From Porphyrobacter sp. (GTDB lineage: Bacteria > Pseudomonadota > Alphaproteobacteria > Sphingomonadales > Sphingomonadaceae), in contig JAKFWB010000129.1 of the NCBI GenBank assembly GCA_021732945.1, positions 1-6,118 of the forward strand: a stretch of 6,118 bases of DNA, in the 5' to 3' direction. The translations under genes and the position numbers were made by a program. Numbering within the stretch: the stretch's first letter is position 1; each line of letters opens with the position of its first letter. The notes beneath the pieces are model-generated. The model had not been told where the DNA came from. It was given only the letters and a program-made list of their open reading frames with translations, and did no database searches. Below are positions 1 to 4,777 of the stretch, one piece after another.

Positions 1-309
1 GCCATAGGCGGGCGCGTTCACCTCCAGCGCGGTGAGCTGCGCTGCGCTTTCGGGGTCTGCGATCGGCAGCACTTTGCCATCCGGCCCGCGCCGCGCCGTG
101 GTGGGCAGGTTGTGATCGGGCACCGCCAACGTCAGTTCCGGCCGCCGCACCGGGCGCCCCGCAACGCGCAGCGCCTCAAACGCCTGCGGGCTCGTCACCT
201 CATGCACCAGATGGCGATCAATATAGATCAGCGCGGTGCCATCATCGCGGGTTTCCACGACATGCGCGTCCCAGATTTTCTCGTAGAGGGTGCGGGGGCG
301 GCTCGCCAT
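1..309 (-). CDS. leuC: 3-isopropylmalate dehydratase large subunit, N-terminal part (partial)
   Basis: LeuC pairs with LeuD to form the 4Fe-4S isopropylmalate isomerase, which converts 2-isopropylmalate to 3-isopropylmalate in cytoplasmic leucine biosynthesis. The 103 visible residues carry hallmarks of the family's N terminus: [11 protein letters not shown] (residues 6-16), [17 protein letters not shown] (28-44) and VPDHNLPTT (63-71). The full protein is normally about 470 residues, so the Fe-S cysteines and most of the catalytic domain lie beyond the left edge. The ATG at 307-309 gives the usual short [14 protein letters not shown] start. Only a weak AGG-type Shine-Dalgarno precedes it. The gene is divergent from the thioesterase gene at 438, so the two share the intergenic region 310-437. 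Identity is read directly from family motifs and is secure. The reading frame is open to the window edge with no sign of damage. Confidence 0.96.
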   Translation of the reverse strand, partial: MASRPRTLYEKIWDAHVVETRDDGTALIYIDRHLVHEVTSPQAFEALRVAGRPVRRPELTLAVPDHNLPTTARRGPDGKVLPIADPESAAQLTALEVNAPAYG

Positions 310-405
310 GATTGCCTGTGTCCGGTCGGAGGAAGGGAGCCGTTCCCTAATCACGATTGCCGAGCCGTGGCAAGATTGCGGCGTTGTACGGTCAGATGCG
401 AGTAG

Positions 406-420
406 AGATTGTCACAATCT
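406..420. promoter_or_regulatory. 15-bp perfect palindrome, candidate operator
   Basis: AGATTGTCACAATCT has two 7-bp arms around one central C. It sits in the 128-bp gap between the divergent leuC and thioesterase genes, ending 17 bp before the thioesterase ATG. Symmetry, size and position fit a dimeric repressor site, but I do not recognise the regulator. If the thioesterase mRNA starts at its ATG, the site would lie between the -35 and -10 positions, where a bound protein would block transcription. Confidence 0.4.
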
Positions 421-425
421 TGCGC

Positions 426-431
426 TAGGCT
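426..431 (+). promoter_or_regulatory. Possible -10 box of a leaderless promoter for the thioesterase gene
   Basis: TAGGCT matches the TAnnnT pattern and lies exactly 6 nt before the ATG at 438, the spacing expected when transcription begins at the start codon. There is no strong Shine-Dalgarno upstream; the AGG inside this hexamer is the only candidate. No convincing -35 hexamer lies 16-18 bp further upstream. This is a weak call. Confidence 0.22.
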
Positions 432-437
432 ACCCGC

Positions 438-857
438 ATGCCCATTACCCTGACCCCTGCCTCCACGTTCTTCCACCCGATCAAAGTCGAACCGGCCGAT
501 ATCGATTTCATGGGGCACGTCAACAACGCGCGTTACCTCAACTGGGTGCAGGATGCGGTGCTGGCGCATTGGAACAACCTCGCCCCGGCTGAGGATATTG
601 CGACCAAGGCATGGGTCGCGCTGAAGCACGAGATTACCTACCGAAAACCCGCCTTCCTTGAAGACGACGTGATCGCGCAGACCGTGCTCGAACGCTTCAA
701 TGGCGCGCGCGCGTTCTACTCGACGCTGATCAAGCGCGGCGAAGAGGTGCTGGCCGAAGTTCAATCGAGCTGGTGCTGCATCGATGCCGAAACCCTGCGC
801 CCGGCCCGCATCGGCGAGCATCTGCGCGAGTTTTTCTTTCCTGCGGCTGCGGAGTGA
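438..857 (+). CDS. Acyl-CoA thioesterase, hotdog fold (4HBT family)
   Basis: This 139-residue protein would hydrolyse an acyl-CoA thioester to the free acid and CoA in the cytoplasm; the acyl substrate cannot be predicted. The 4-hydroxybenzoyl-CoA thioesterase-type signature is at residues 21-36, DIDFMGHVNNARYLNW. D23 stands at the catalytic Asp position and H27, N29 and N30 are in the GHVNN loop. The segment HEITYRKPAFLEDDVIAQT (about 64-82) is the central strand region of the fold, and SSWCCIDAETLRPARI is the C-terminal strand. Length is normal for a single-domain hotdog enzyme, which works as a dimer or tetramer. The start is the ATG nearest the conserved domain. The gene stands alone: divergent from leuC and followed by a 245-bp gap. 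Family assignment is strong; a YbgC/FcbC-like role is only a general analogy. Confidence 0.9.
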   Translation: MPITLTPASTFFHPIKVEPADIDFMGHVNNARYLNWVQDAVLAHWNNLAPAEDIATKAWVALKHEITYRKPAFLEDDVIAQTVLERFNGARAFYSTLIKRGEEVLAEVQSSWCCIDAETLRPARIGEHLREFFFPAAAE

Positions 858-863
858 GGGGCG

Positions 864-878
864 GCGCTGGTTTAGCGC
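864..878 (+). terminator. Weak hairpin after the thioesterase gene
   Basis: GCGCT and AGCGC form a 5-bp stem with a 5-nt loop, 6 bp after the stop codon. There is no T-run behind it, so intrinsic termination here is doubtful. Confidence 0.2.
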
Positions 879-915
879 GCGTCCCGATCCCCTGCTTCCC
901 GCCTAATTCTCCGTC

Positions 916-936
916 ACCCCGGACTTGATCCGGGGT
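916..936. repeat. REP-like palindromic element
   Basis: ACCCCGGA-CTTGA-TCCGGGGT is a perfect 8-bp stem with a 5-nt loop, preceded by CCGTC. I recall nearly the same sequence (CGTCATCCCGGACTTGATCCGGGA type) as a high-copy interspersed palindrome in many alphaproteobacterial genomes. It lies between the thioesterase and protease genes and could also stall or end transcription, though it lacks a clear T-run. Only one copy is visible in this window, so the repetitive nature rests on recall. Confidence 0.65.
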
Positions 937-1075
937 TTGGCTTTTCTTGCTATGCTGCCGTCAATTACGCAACGCAAACGGCCGAGACACGAACGGCAGT
1001 TATCGCGGGCAGCAAGAAAAAAGCTGACATTCGGGAATCGACCCCTGTGTGGTCGTTCGCAACCGGCTAGCGGAT

Positions 1076-1097
1076 CGACAAAACCTGTCGTAGGTTT
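1076..1097 (+). promoter_or_regulatory. Two mutually exclusive hairpins covering the protease ribosome-binding site
   Basis: CGACA (1076-1080) pairs with TGTCG (1086-1090) around a 5-nt loop. AAACCT (1081-1086) pairs with AGGTTT (1092-1097), also around a 5-nt loop. Both stems are perfect and share bases 1081-1090, so only one can form at a time. The second stem hides the only AGG Shine-Dalgarno (1092-1094), which is 8 nt before the ATG at 1103; the first stem leaves it free. This layout would suit a translational switch, but the stems are short and could be coincidental. Confidence 0.35.
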
Positions 1098-1102
1098 ACA
1101 CA

Positions 1103-1735
1103 ATGCCCAAGCGCGCTCTACTAATTGTTGCTCTGTTGCTACCGCTGTCTTTGGTTATCACGGCCACAACCAATCATCTTGTCGGCGAGGCTTTGCAGTC
1201 GGCCCAACCATCCTTGGCATGGCTGGCAACGGCAGCAATCCCCTCGTTTATGGTTATTTTTTGCCTTTACATCGCTCTTGGCGACAGACGAGCGCTTGAT
1301 TGGCCAAGTCTTGCTCCACAGAACACGCGCAGCATCCTCCGCCTTTCTGCAATTTGGCTAACCCTCTGGCTAGCTGGTTGCACCGCATTCGCGGTCATGA
1401 CCGGCCACTGGATCGTTTATGCGCGCGGCGTTCCTCTCGTTGCGGCATTTCTTGTATTTGGGCCTTTAGGAGAAGAATTGCTTTTCCGGGGAATAATTTA
1501 TGAGCGCGTACAACAGGTCTGGCCGAGATCGTCGCTCTTGCCTATTGCCATTTCTTCTATCGCTTTCAGCTTACATCACATTTGGCTGGGCGCAGCTCCT
1601 GACGGTTTAGCCATGGCGCAACTCCTGTTTACTCTTCCTATGGGCATAGTATTTGCATTGCTAAGACAACGCAGCGGAAGCATTTGGCCTAGTGCACTGT
1701 TGCATTTCGCGACCAACCTGCCTGCCACGTTTTGA
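1103..1735 (+). CDS. CPBP family intramembrane metalloprotease (CAAX protease/Abi type)
   Basis: This 210-residue, strongly hydrophobic protein has the motifs of the CPBP (CAAX prenyl protease 2 / bacteriocin-processing) family of membrane-embedded proteases. Motif 1 is EELLFR (E124, E125, R129), motif 2 is FSLHH (F155, H159) and motif 3 is HFATN (H201, N205). The glutamates and histidines would form the active-site or metal cluster inside the membrane. Membrane segments are likely near residues 5-22, 38-59, 80-99, 110-123, 145-160 and 170-187. The ATG at 1103 begins an N-terminal membrane helix directly. Base composition is clearly AT-richer than in the flanking genes, suggesting more recent acquisition. 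The gene stands alone, with no bacteriocin or immunity genes in view, so its substrate is unknown. Bacterial members act in processing, immunity or maturation; no specific role can be inferred. All three motifs are intact. Confidence 0.9.
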   Translation: MPKRALLIVALLLPLSLVITATTNHLVGEALQSAQPSLAWLATAAIPSFMVIFCLYIALGDRRALDWPSLAPQNTRSILRLSAIWLTLWLAGCTAFAVMTGHWIVYARGVPLVAAFLVFGPLGEELLFRGIIYERVQQVWPRSSLLPIAISSIAFSLHHIWLGAAPDGLAMAQLLFTLPMGIVFALLRQRSGSIWPSALLHFATNLPATF

Positions 1736-1919
1736 TTGGCCGGCAACGGCAGTAACGCGGCGGTCCGCCCTATAACCTGCCGTTCACCTAACCACCCACC
1801 TCTAGCCATTCGCGACATTCTACCCGCAACCCAAACCAGTCATTTCCTACGGCCCGCCTGCCGCGCTATCGCCTCGGGCCATGATCTGCGCCGCCTCTCC
1901 CGCTTTTGCTACCGCCGCC

Positions 1920-1944
1920 AACCCCGCGAGCGGGGGCGGGTTTT
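1920..1944 (+). terminator. Terminator-like GC hairpin with T-run
   Basis: CCCCG (1922-1926) pairs with CGGGG (1931-1935) around CGAG. A competing pairing of AACCCCGC with GCGGGTT leads directly into TTTT (1941-1944). It could end transcripts coming from the protease gene about 190 bp upstream, or from an unannotated small RNA. The T-run is short and the stem is offset from it, so confidence is moderate. Confidence 0.4.
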
Positions 1945-2000
1945 CCTTCTCTGGACAGTGTAACCTGTGTCTCCAACACGCGCTAAACAGGGCGCCAACC

Positions 2001-2030
2001 TTAACGCAATCGCTTGCAGCCGCCCATAAA
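2001..2030 (+). promoter_or_regulatory. Candidate sigma-70-type promoter for the DUF427 gene
   Basis: TTAACG (2001-2006, 4/6 match to TTGACA) and CATAAA (2025-2030, 4/6 match to TATAAT) are 18 bp apart. The predicted transcript would carry a leader of about 58 nt before the ATG at 2095. It lies just downstream of the terminator-like hairpin, which fits a new transcription unit. Confidence 0.35.
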
Positions 2031-2094
2031 AGCATGGACACTGCCGCAAGCGCCCGCAGCAACGGCGCGCGCAATCTCGAAAGGCAAGGCTCGC

Positions 2095-2376
2095 ATGGTC
2101 AAGGCAATCTGGAACGGCGCAGTCATCGCCGAGAGTGACGATACGGTGGTGGTCGAAGGCAACCACTACTTCCCGCGCAAAGATGTGCGCAGCGACTATC
2201 TGGTCGACAGCGCCACCCACACCAACTGCCCGTGGAAGGGCATCGCATCCTACCATTCGCTGAGCGTCGACGGCGCGACCAATATCGACGCCGCGTGGTA
2301 TTACCCCGAGCCAAAATCCGCCGCCGCCGAGATCGCGGATCGCATCGCCTTCTGGAAGGGTGTTGAGGTGCGGTGA
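2095..2376 (+). CDS. DUF427 domain-containing protein
   Basis: This 93-residue protein consists of a single DUF427 domain. Family features seen are the AIWNG and GNHYFP segments near the N terminus (residues 4-8 and 22-27), the core THTNCPWKGIASY (41-53) with its conserved Cys-Pro-x-Lys-Gly, and WYYPEP followed by a helix ending IADRIAFWKGVEV (80-92). The start is the ATG at 2095, not an in-frame ATG 81 bp upstream: AAGGCAAGG lies at ribosome-binding distance and the conserved domain begins within a few residues. The biochemical role of the family is not established to my knowledge, so no function is assigned. It is likely cytoplasmic, with no signal or membrane segment. The crtW start lies 85 bp downstream on the same strand behind what looks like its own promoter. 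Confidence 0.9.
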   Translation: MVKAIWNGAVIAESDDTVVVEGNHYFPRKDVRSDYLVDSATHTNCPWKGIASYHSLSVDGATNIDAAWYYPEPKSAAAEIADRIAFWKGVEVR

Positions 2377-2398
2377 TGCAGCGCCGCGCGAAACGCAA

Positions 2399-2426
2399 TT
2401 GCCACACAAGGCGGGCGGCCTATACG
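2399..2426 (+). promoter_or_regulatory. Candidate promoter for crtW-crtZ
   Basis: TTGCCA (2399-2404, 5/6 match to TTGACA) and TATACG (2421-2426, 4/6) are separated by 16 bp. Transcription from here would give a leader of about 30 nt before the crtW ATG at 2462. It is the best sigma-70-like pair between the DUF427 gene and crtW. Confidence 0.45.
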
Positions 2427-2461
2427 CAACCGCATGGCCTGCCCGCGCGTATCCTTCTGAG

Positions 2462-3238
2462 ATGACCACGCATGTCTGCCTTCCGGCCCGCGCCTATCAG
2501 AGTGCGATTGGCCTTGTACTGGCGCTGGCGATTGCCGGGAGCTGGCTGGGCATTCACGCTTACGGCATGTTCGTGTTCGAAATCTCGTGGACCAACTGGC
2601 CCTTCGCGCTGATGCTGGCGGCGGTGCAGTGCTGGCTATCGGTGGGCGTGTTCATCGTTTGCCATGATGCGATGCATGGCAGTCTGGTGCCGGGCAAGCC
2701 GAGGTTGAACGGCGCGATTGGTACGGTGCTGCTGGCGCTCTATGCCGGGTTCGCGTGGATGCAGCTGCGCGATGCGCATTTCGCCCATCACAAGCTGTCG
2801 GGCCGCGCGGGCGATCCCGATTTTGATGAGCATCATCCGGACAGTTTCCGCCGGTGGTATGGGACCTTCTTCCGCCGCTATTTCGGCTGGCGCTCGATCC
2901 TGTTCGTGCACACCGTGGTGGGGATTTACTGGCTGGTGCTGGATATTCCGATGGTGCAGATCGTGCTGCTCTACGGCCTGCCCGCGCTCGCATCATCGCT
3001 GCAACTGTTCTACTTCGGCACCTATCGCCCGCATTGTCACCGCGAAGGCCAGCCTTTTGCGGATCGCCACAATGCCCGCAGCAATGATTTCGGCACGCTG
3101 GCGAGCCTCGCCACCTGTTTCCATTTCGGCTATCATCTGGAACATCACCACCGGCCCGATGTGCCATGGTGGGGCCTGCCGGCGGCGAAACGGGCCGGGG
3201 TGGGTACAAATGATTTGACTGAAAAGGTGCCCGCATGA
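2462..3238 (+). CDS. crtW: Beta-carotene ketolase CrtW
   Basis: CrtW is a membrane-bound di-iron oxygenase that adds 4-keto groups to the beta-ionone rings of carotenoids, giving echinenone and canthaxanthin, or astaxanthin when hydroxylated rings are used. The 258 residues show the fatty-acid-desaturase-like histidine boxes: HDAMH (68-72), HFAHH (106-110), H191/H193 with DRHNARS (201-207), and FHFGYHLEHH (220-229). Membrane segments are near 14-32, 46-66, 83-97 and 146-180. Length is close to the usual 240-260. The ATG at 2462 was chosen because the frame further upstream offers only a distant GTG inside the DUF427 gene; the Shine-Dalgarno is poor, with only GAG adjacent. The stop overlaps the crtZ start by 4 bp (ATGA), implying translational coupling. 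The motif pattern closely resembles sphingomonad and Brevundimonas CrtW. Confidence 0.95.
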   Translation: MTTHVCLPARAYQSAIGLVLALAIAGSWLGIHAYGMFVFEISWTNWPFALMLAAVQCWLSVGVFIVCHDAMHGSLVPGKPRLNGAIGTVLLALYAGFAWMQLRDAHFAHHKLSGRAGDPDFDEHHPDSFRRWYGTFFRRYFGWRSILFVHTVVGIYWLVLDIPMVQIVLLYGLPALASSLQLFYFGTYRPHCHREGQPFADRHNARSNDFGTLASLATCFHFGYHLEHHHRPDVPWWGLPAAKRAGVGTNDLTEKVPA

Positions 3239-3732
3239 GCTGGCTCGAAGTGTTTCTCACCGTCATGTCCTCGCTGATCGGGATGGAGCTGTTTGCGTGG
3301 GTGGCGCATAAGTACATCATGCATGGCTGGGGCTGGGGCTGGCACCGCGACCATCACGAGCCGCATGATCATGTGCTGGAGAAGAACGATCTGTTCGCGG
3401 TGGTGTTCGGCACCATCAACGCCGCGATGTATATCTATGGCTCGCTGTACTGGGACTGGCTGTGGTGGTTCGCGGTGGGGATCACGCTCTACGGGGTGAT
3501 CTATACGCTGGTGCATGATGGGTTAGTGCACCAACGCTACTGGAAGTGGGTGCCGCGCAAGGGCTATGGCAAGCGGCTGGTGCAGGCGCACAAGCTGCAC
3601 CATGCGACCATCGGCAAGGAAGGCGGGGTCAGCTTCGGCTTCGTCATCGCGCGCGATCCGGCGAAGCTGAAGGCGGAGCTGAAGGCGCAGAAGGACGCCG
3701 GGTTGGCGGTGGTGCGGGATGCGGCGGTCTGA
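3235..3732 (+). CDS. crtZ: Beta-carotene 3-hydroxylase CrtZ
   Basis: CrtZ is a membrane di-iron hydroxylase that adds 3-hydroxyl groups to beta-ionone rings (beta-carotene to zeaxanthin; canthaxanthin toward astaxanthin). The 165 residues carry all four histidine clusters: HKYIMH (25-30), HRDHH (37-41), HDGLVH (94-99) and HKLHH (119-123). Hydrophobic segments lie around 4-22, 54-71 and 75-92. Length is typical for the bacterial short form. The ATG overlaps the crtW stop in ATGA, so the two enzymes are probably made together. The C-terminal tail after about residue 140 is lysine- and alanine-rich and appears non-catalytic. The gene ends convergently with the VOC gene. Identity is secure. Pathway output also depends on genes outside the window. 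Confidence 0.96.
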   Translation: MSWLEVFLTVMSSLIGMELFAWVAHKYIMHGWGWGWHRDHHEPHDHVLEKNDLFAVVFGTINAAMYIYGSLYWDWLWWFAVGITLYGVIYTLVHDGLVHQRYWKWVPRKGYGKRLVQAHKLHHATIGKEGGVSFGFVIARDPAKLKAELKAQKDAGLAVVRDAAV

Positions 3733-3767
3733 CTGGTTTTGGGGCCGCTTGGGTGGCTCCAGACCGC
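3724..3767. terminator. Hairpin between convergent crtZ and VOC genes
   Basis: GCGGTCTG (3724-3731, overlapping the crtZ stop) pairs perfectly with CAGACCGC (3760-3767), with a 28-nt loop. A GGGGCC/GGCTCC pairing inside the loop competes only at one base. Its position in the 36-bp convergent gap suits a bidirectional terminator. On the plus strand only TTT follows, so efficiency is uncertain. Confidence 0.4.
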
Positions 3768-3768
3768 T

Positions 3769-4149
3769 TTAGCCGCCGAACTGCGTCAGGCTGAGGTTGT
3801 TGCCTTCAGGGTCGTGGAACCACGCAATCTTGGTGCCCGAACCGGGGTGGGTCCAGACCCCTCGCGCGTCCTGACCGAAGCCTTCGTAGATCGCGAAAGT
3901 CACGCCCCTGGCGGTCAGCCCATCCATCGTCGCGGCGATATCATCAACCTGCCAGCCGAGCACGGTGTGCGGATTGGGCTGGTGGCCTTCGACTTTGGTC
4001 AGCCGCAGCGTGGTGCCTGCCAGATCATAGCTGATGGCAAAGGGATCCTCGCCGGTTTCCGTGAGGCCCAATGTGTCGGTGTAGAAACCGCGGACCTTGG
4101 TCAGATCGGCGGCGAGCACAAAGCAGACGGGTTTGGCATTGGTGAGCAT
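3769..4149 (-). CDS. VOC (glyoxalase/bleomycin resistance-type) family protein
   Basis: This 126-residue protein has the vicinal-oxygen-chelate fold seen in glyoxalase I, dioxygenases and antibiotic-binding proteins. Visible features are the first beta-alpha module with FYTDTLGL (residues 22-29), the mid-protein strand VLGWQVDDI (63-71), and the C-terminal module IAWFHDPEGNNLSL (108-121), a hallmark ending with a potential metal-ligand position near E115. Length fits one polypeptide with two repeats, usually dimeric and cytoplasmic. The ATG at 4147-4149 follows a strong GGGGGAGA Shine-Dalgarno about 7 nt away. The open frame continues upstream into sufE, but that extension is antisense-like and lacks family similarity. 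Substrate and metal use cannot be inferred. It lies 86 bp downstream of sufE, with its own candidate promoter. Confidence 0.88.
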   Translation of the reverse strand: MLTNAKPVCFVLAADLTKVRGFYTDTLGLTETGEDPFAISYDLAGTTLRLTKVEGHQPNPHTVLGWQVDDIAATMDGLTARGVTFAIYEGFGQDARGVWTHPGSGTKIAWFHDPEGNNLSLTQFGG

Positions 4150-4202
4150 GCTGGTTCTCCCCCACACAGGGCGACTCGCCTCGCGCAATGTCCCCCGCGT
4201 GC

Positions 4203-4231
4203 AATCTACGCCGCAAGTTGCCTGCCGCCAA
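4203..4231 (-). promoter_or_regulatory. Candidate promoter for the VOC gene
   Basis: On the minus strand TTGGCG (4226-4231, 4/6) is followed after 17 bp by TAGATT (4203-4208, 4/6). It lies just after the sufE stop, and transcription would begin about 50 nt before the VOC ATG. This allows expression independent of sufE. Confidence 0.4.
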
Positions 4232-4235
4232 CGGC

Positions 4236-4646
4236 CTAGGCGGCGGCGATCCGCGCGGCATGCTCCCTCACCAGCGCGATCATATTGGGCACGCCCTGGG
4301 TGCGGTTGCTGGAGAGCTGGTTCTTGAGATCGAACGGGGCCAGCGCACCCATCACGTCCATCTGCGCGACTTCGGCGGCGGGCTTGTCTTGCACCGCAGC
4401 GATCACCAGTGCGACGATGCCTTTGGTGATCGCGGCATTGCTGTCGGCGAGGAAATGCAGCTTTCCTACGTCGGCGCTTGCAGGATAGACCCACACCGCC
4501 GCCGAACATCCGCGCACCAGTGTCGCATCGGTTTTCAGCGCATCGGGCATGGGCTCGAGTTGGCGGCCCAGTTCGATCAGCAGGCCATAGCGATCATCGC
4601 CTTCGAGGAATTCATACTCTTCGAGAATATCGGAAAGGGTGCGCAA
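4236..4646 (-). CDS. sufE: SufE family cysteine desulfuration/Fe-S assembly protein
   Basis: SufE accepts persulfide sulfur from the cysteine desulfurase SufS and passes it to the SufBCD scaffold for Fe-S cluster assembly in the cytoplasm. The 136-residue protein has the sulfur-accepting cysteine C47 in LVRGCSAAVWV (43-53), the conserved KG pair (75-76) and LSSNRTQGVPNM (111-122), matching the family's LSxxRxxG motif. Length is usual. The start is TTG at 4644-4646: the frame is closed by a stop two codons upstream, no ATG precedes the domain, and GGAG sits exactly 7 nt before the TTG. The next in-frame ATG (residue 33) would remove a conserved helix. The ribosome-binding site overlaps a palindromic repeat by two bases. 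No other suf genes are in view, so it is a detached sufE paralogue or orphan copy. Confidence 0.93.
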   Translation of the reverse strand: MRTLSDILEEYEFLEGDDRYGLLIELGRQLEPMPDALKTDATLVRGCSAAVWVYPASADVGKLHFLADSNAAITKGIVALVIAAVQDKPAAEVAQMDVMGALAPFDLKNQLSSNRTQGVPNMIALVREHAARIAAA

Positions 4647-4655
4647 CTCTCAACT

Positions 4656-4682
4656 CCGTTCGCCCTGAGCTTGTCGAAGGGT
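4656..4682 (+). repeat. Interspersed palindromic repeat, copy A
   Basis: This unit begins CCGTTCGCCCTGAGCTTGTC and continues GAAGGGT. It shares 18 of its first 20 bases with the inverted copy at 4742-4768 and has an imperfect internal palindrome (CCCT / AGGG, TTCG / CGAA). I recall this GAGCTTGTCGAAG-type element as abundant in sphingomonad and some other proteobacterial genomes. Its left edge touches the sufE Shine-Dalgarno. Confidence 0.75.
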
Positions 4683-4741
4683 CGCTTTTCTTGGGTTGCA
4701 GCGCACTAGAAGAAGGACAATGGTTGGGCAACGCCCAGCTT

Positions 4742-4768
4742 CGCTTCCGACAAGCTCAGCACGAACGG
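4742..4768 (-). repeat. Interspersed palindromic repeat, copy B (inverted)
   Basis: Read on the minus strand this begins CCGTTCGTGCTGAGCTTGTC and continues GGAAGCG, the inverted counterpart of copy A. The two copies are separated by about 59 bp and could fold into one long stem in RNA or single-stranded DNA. They lie between the five-gene operon and sufE, where such a structure could attenuate read-through. Confidence 0.75.
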
Positions 4769-4777
4769 TTGGGAAGG

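Larger units (their letters stand above)
1736..2094. other. Intergenic region without a convincing gene
   Basis: These 359 bp hold no ORF with recognisable protein character on either strand. The visible contents are a terminator-like hairpin near 1922-1944, a short inverted repeat ACAG-TGTAAC-CTGT at 1955-1968, and a candidate promoter at 2001-2030 for the DUF427 gene. The first 190 bp, between the protease stop and the hairpin, look unstructured. I found no tRNA-type T-loop signature. Confidence 0.6.

Noticed and set aside
351..821. 156-codon open frame on the minus strand
   Set aside because: It is antisense to the thioesterase gene, whose catalytic motif is unmistakable. The translated product is Arg/Gly/Asp-rich with no recognisable family, typical of a GC-rich shadow frame.
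1039..1055. Small inverted repeat CGACC-CCTGTGT-GGTCG upstream of the protease gene
   Set aside because: A 5-bp stem with a 7-nt loop is expected by chance, and it has no clear relation to a promoter or start codon.
1225..1752. Direct repeat GGCAACGGCAG at 1225-1235 and 1742-1752, inside and just after the protease gene
   Set aside because: Only 11 bp are identical and the second copy is outside the gene. With no target-site or mobile-element structure nearby, coincidence is the simpler reading.
1847..2074. 75-codon minus-strand frame beginning with a signal-peptide-like MRAPLLRALAAVSMLLWAAA
   Set aside because: The N terminus looks secretory, but there is no convincing ribosome-binding site or promoter, the remainder has no family character, and it runs through the terminator-like hairpin. 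Chance in GC-rich DNA is more likely.
1909..2469. 186-codon open frame on the minus strand
   Set aside because: It covers the DUF427 gene in antisense and shows no domain; the plus-strand DUF427 motifs decide the matter.
2652..3320. 222-codon open frame on the minus strand
   Set aside because: It is antisense to crtW and crtZ; its Arg/Ser/Pro-rich composition is that of a shadow frame.
3769..4509. Long 246-codon version of the VOC protein
   Set aside because: The extension beyond the ATG at 4149 runs through sufE in another frame of the same strand, has no VOC similarity, and the internal ATG has a strong Shine-Dalgarno.
4656..4768. Possible CRISPR array or insertion-sequence ends
   Set aside because: There are only two copies, inverted rather than direct, with about 59 bp between them that encode nothing. 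This fits REP-type elements, not CRISPR or a transposon.
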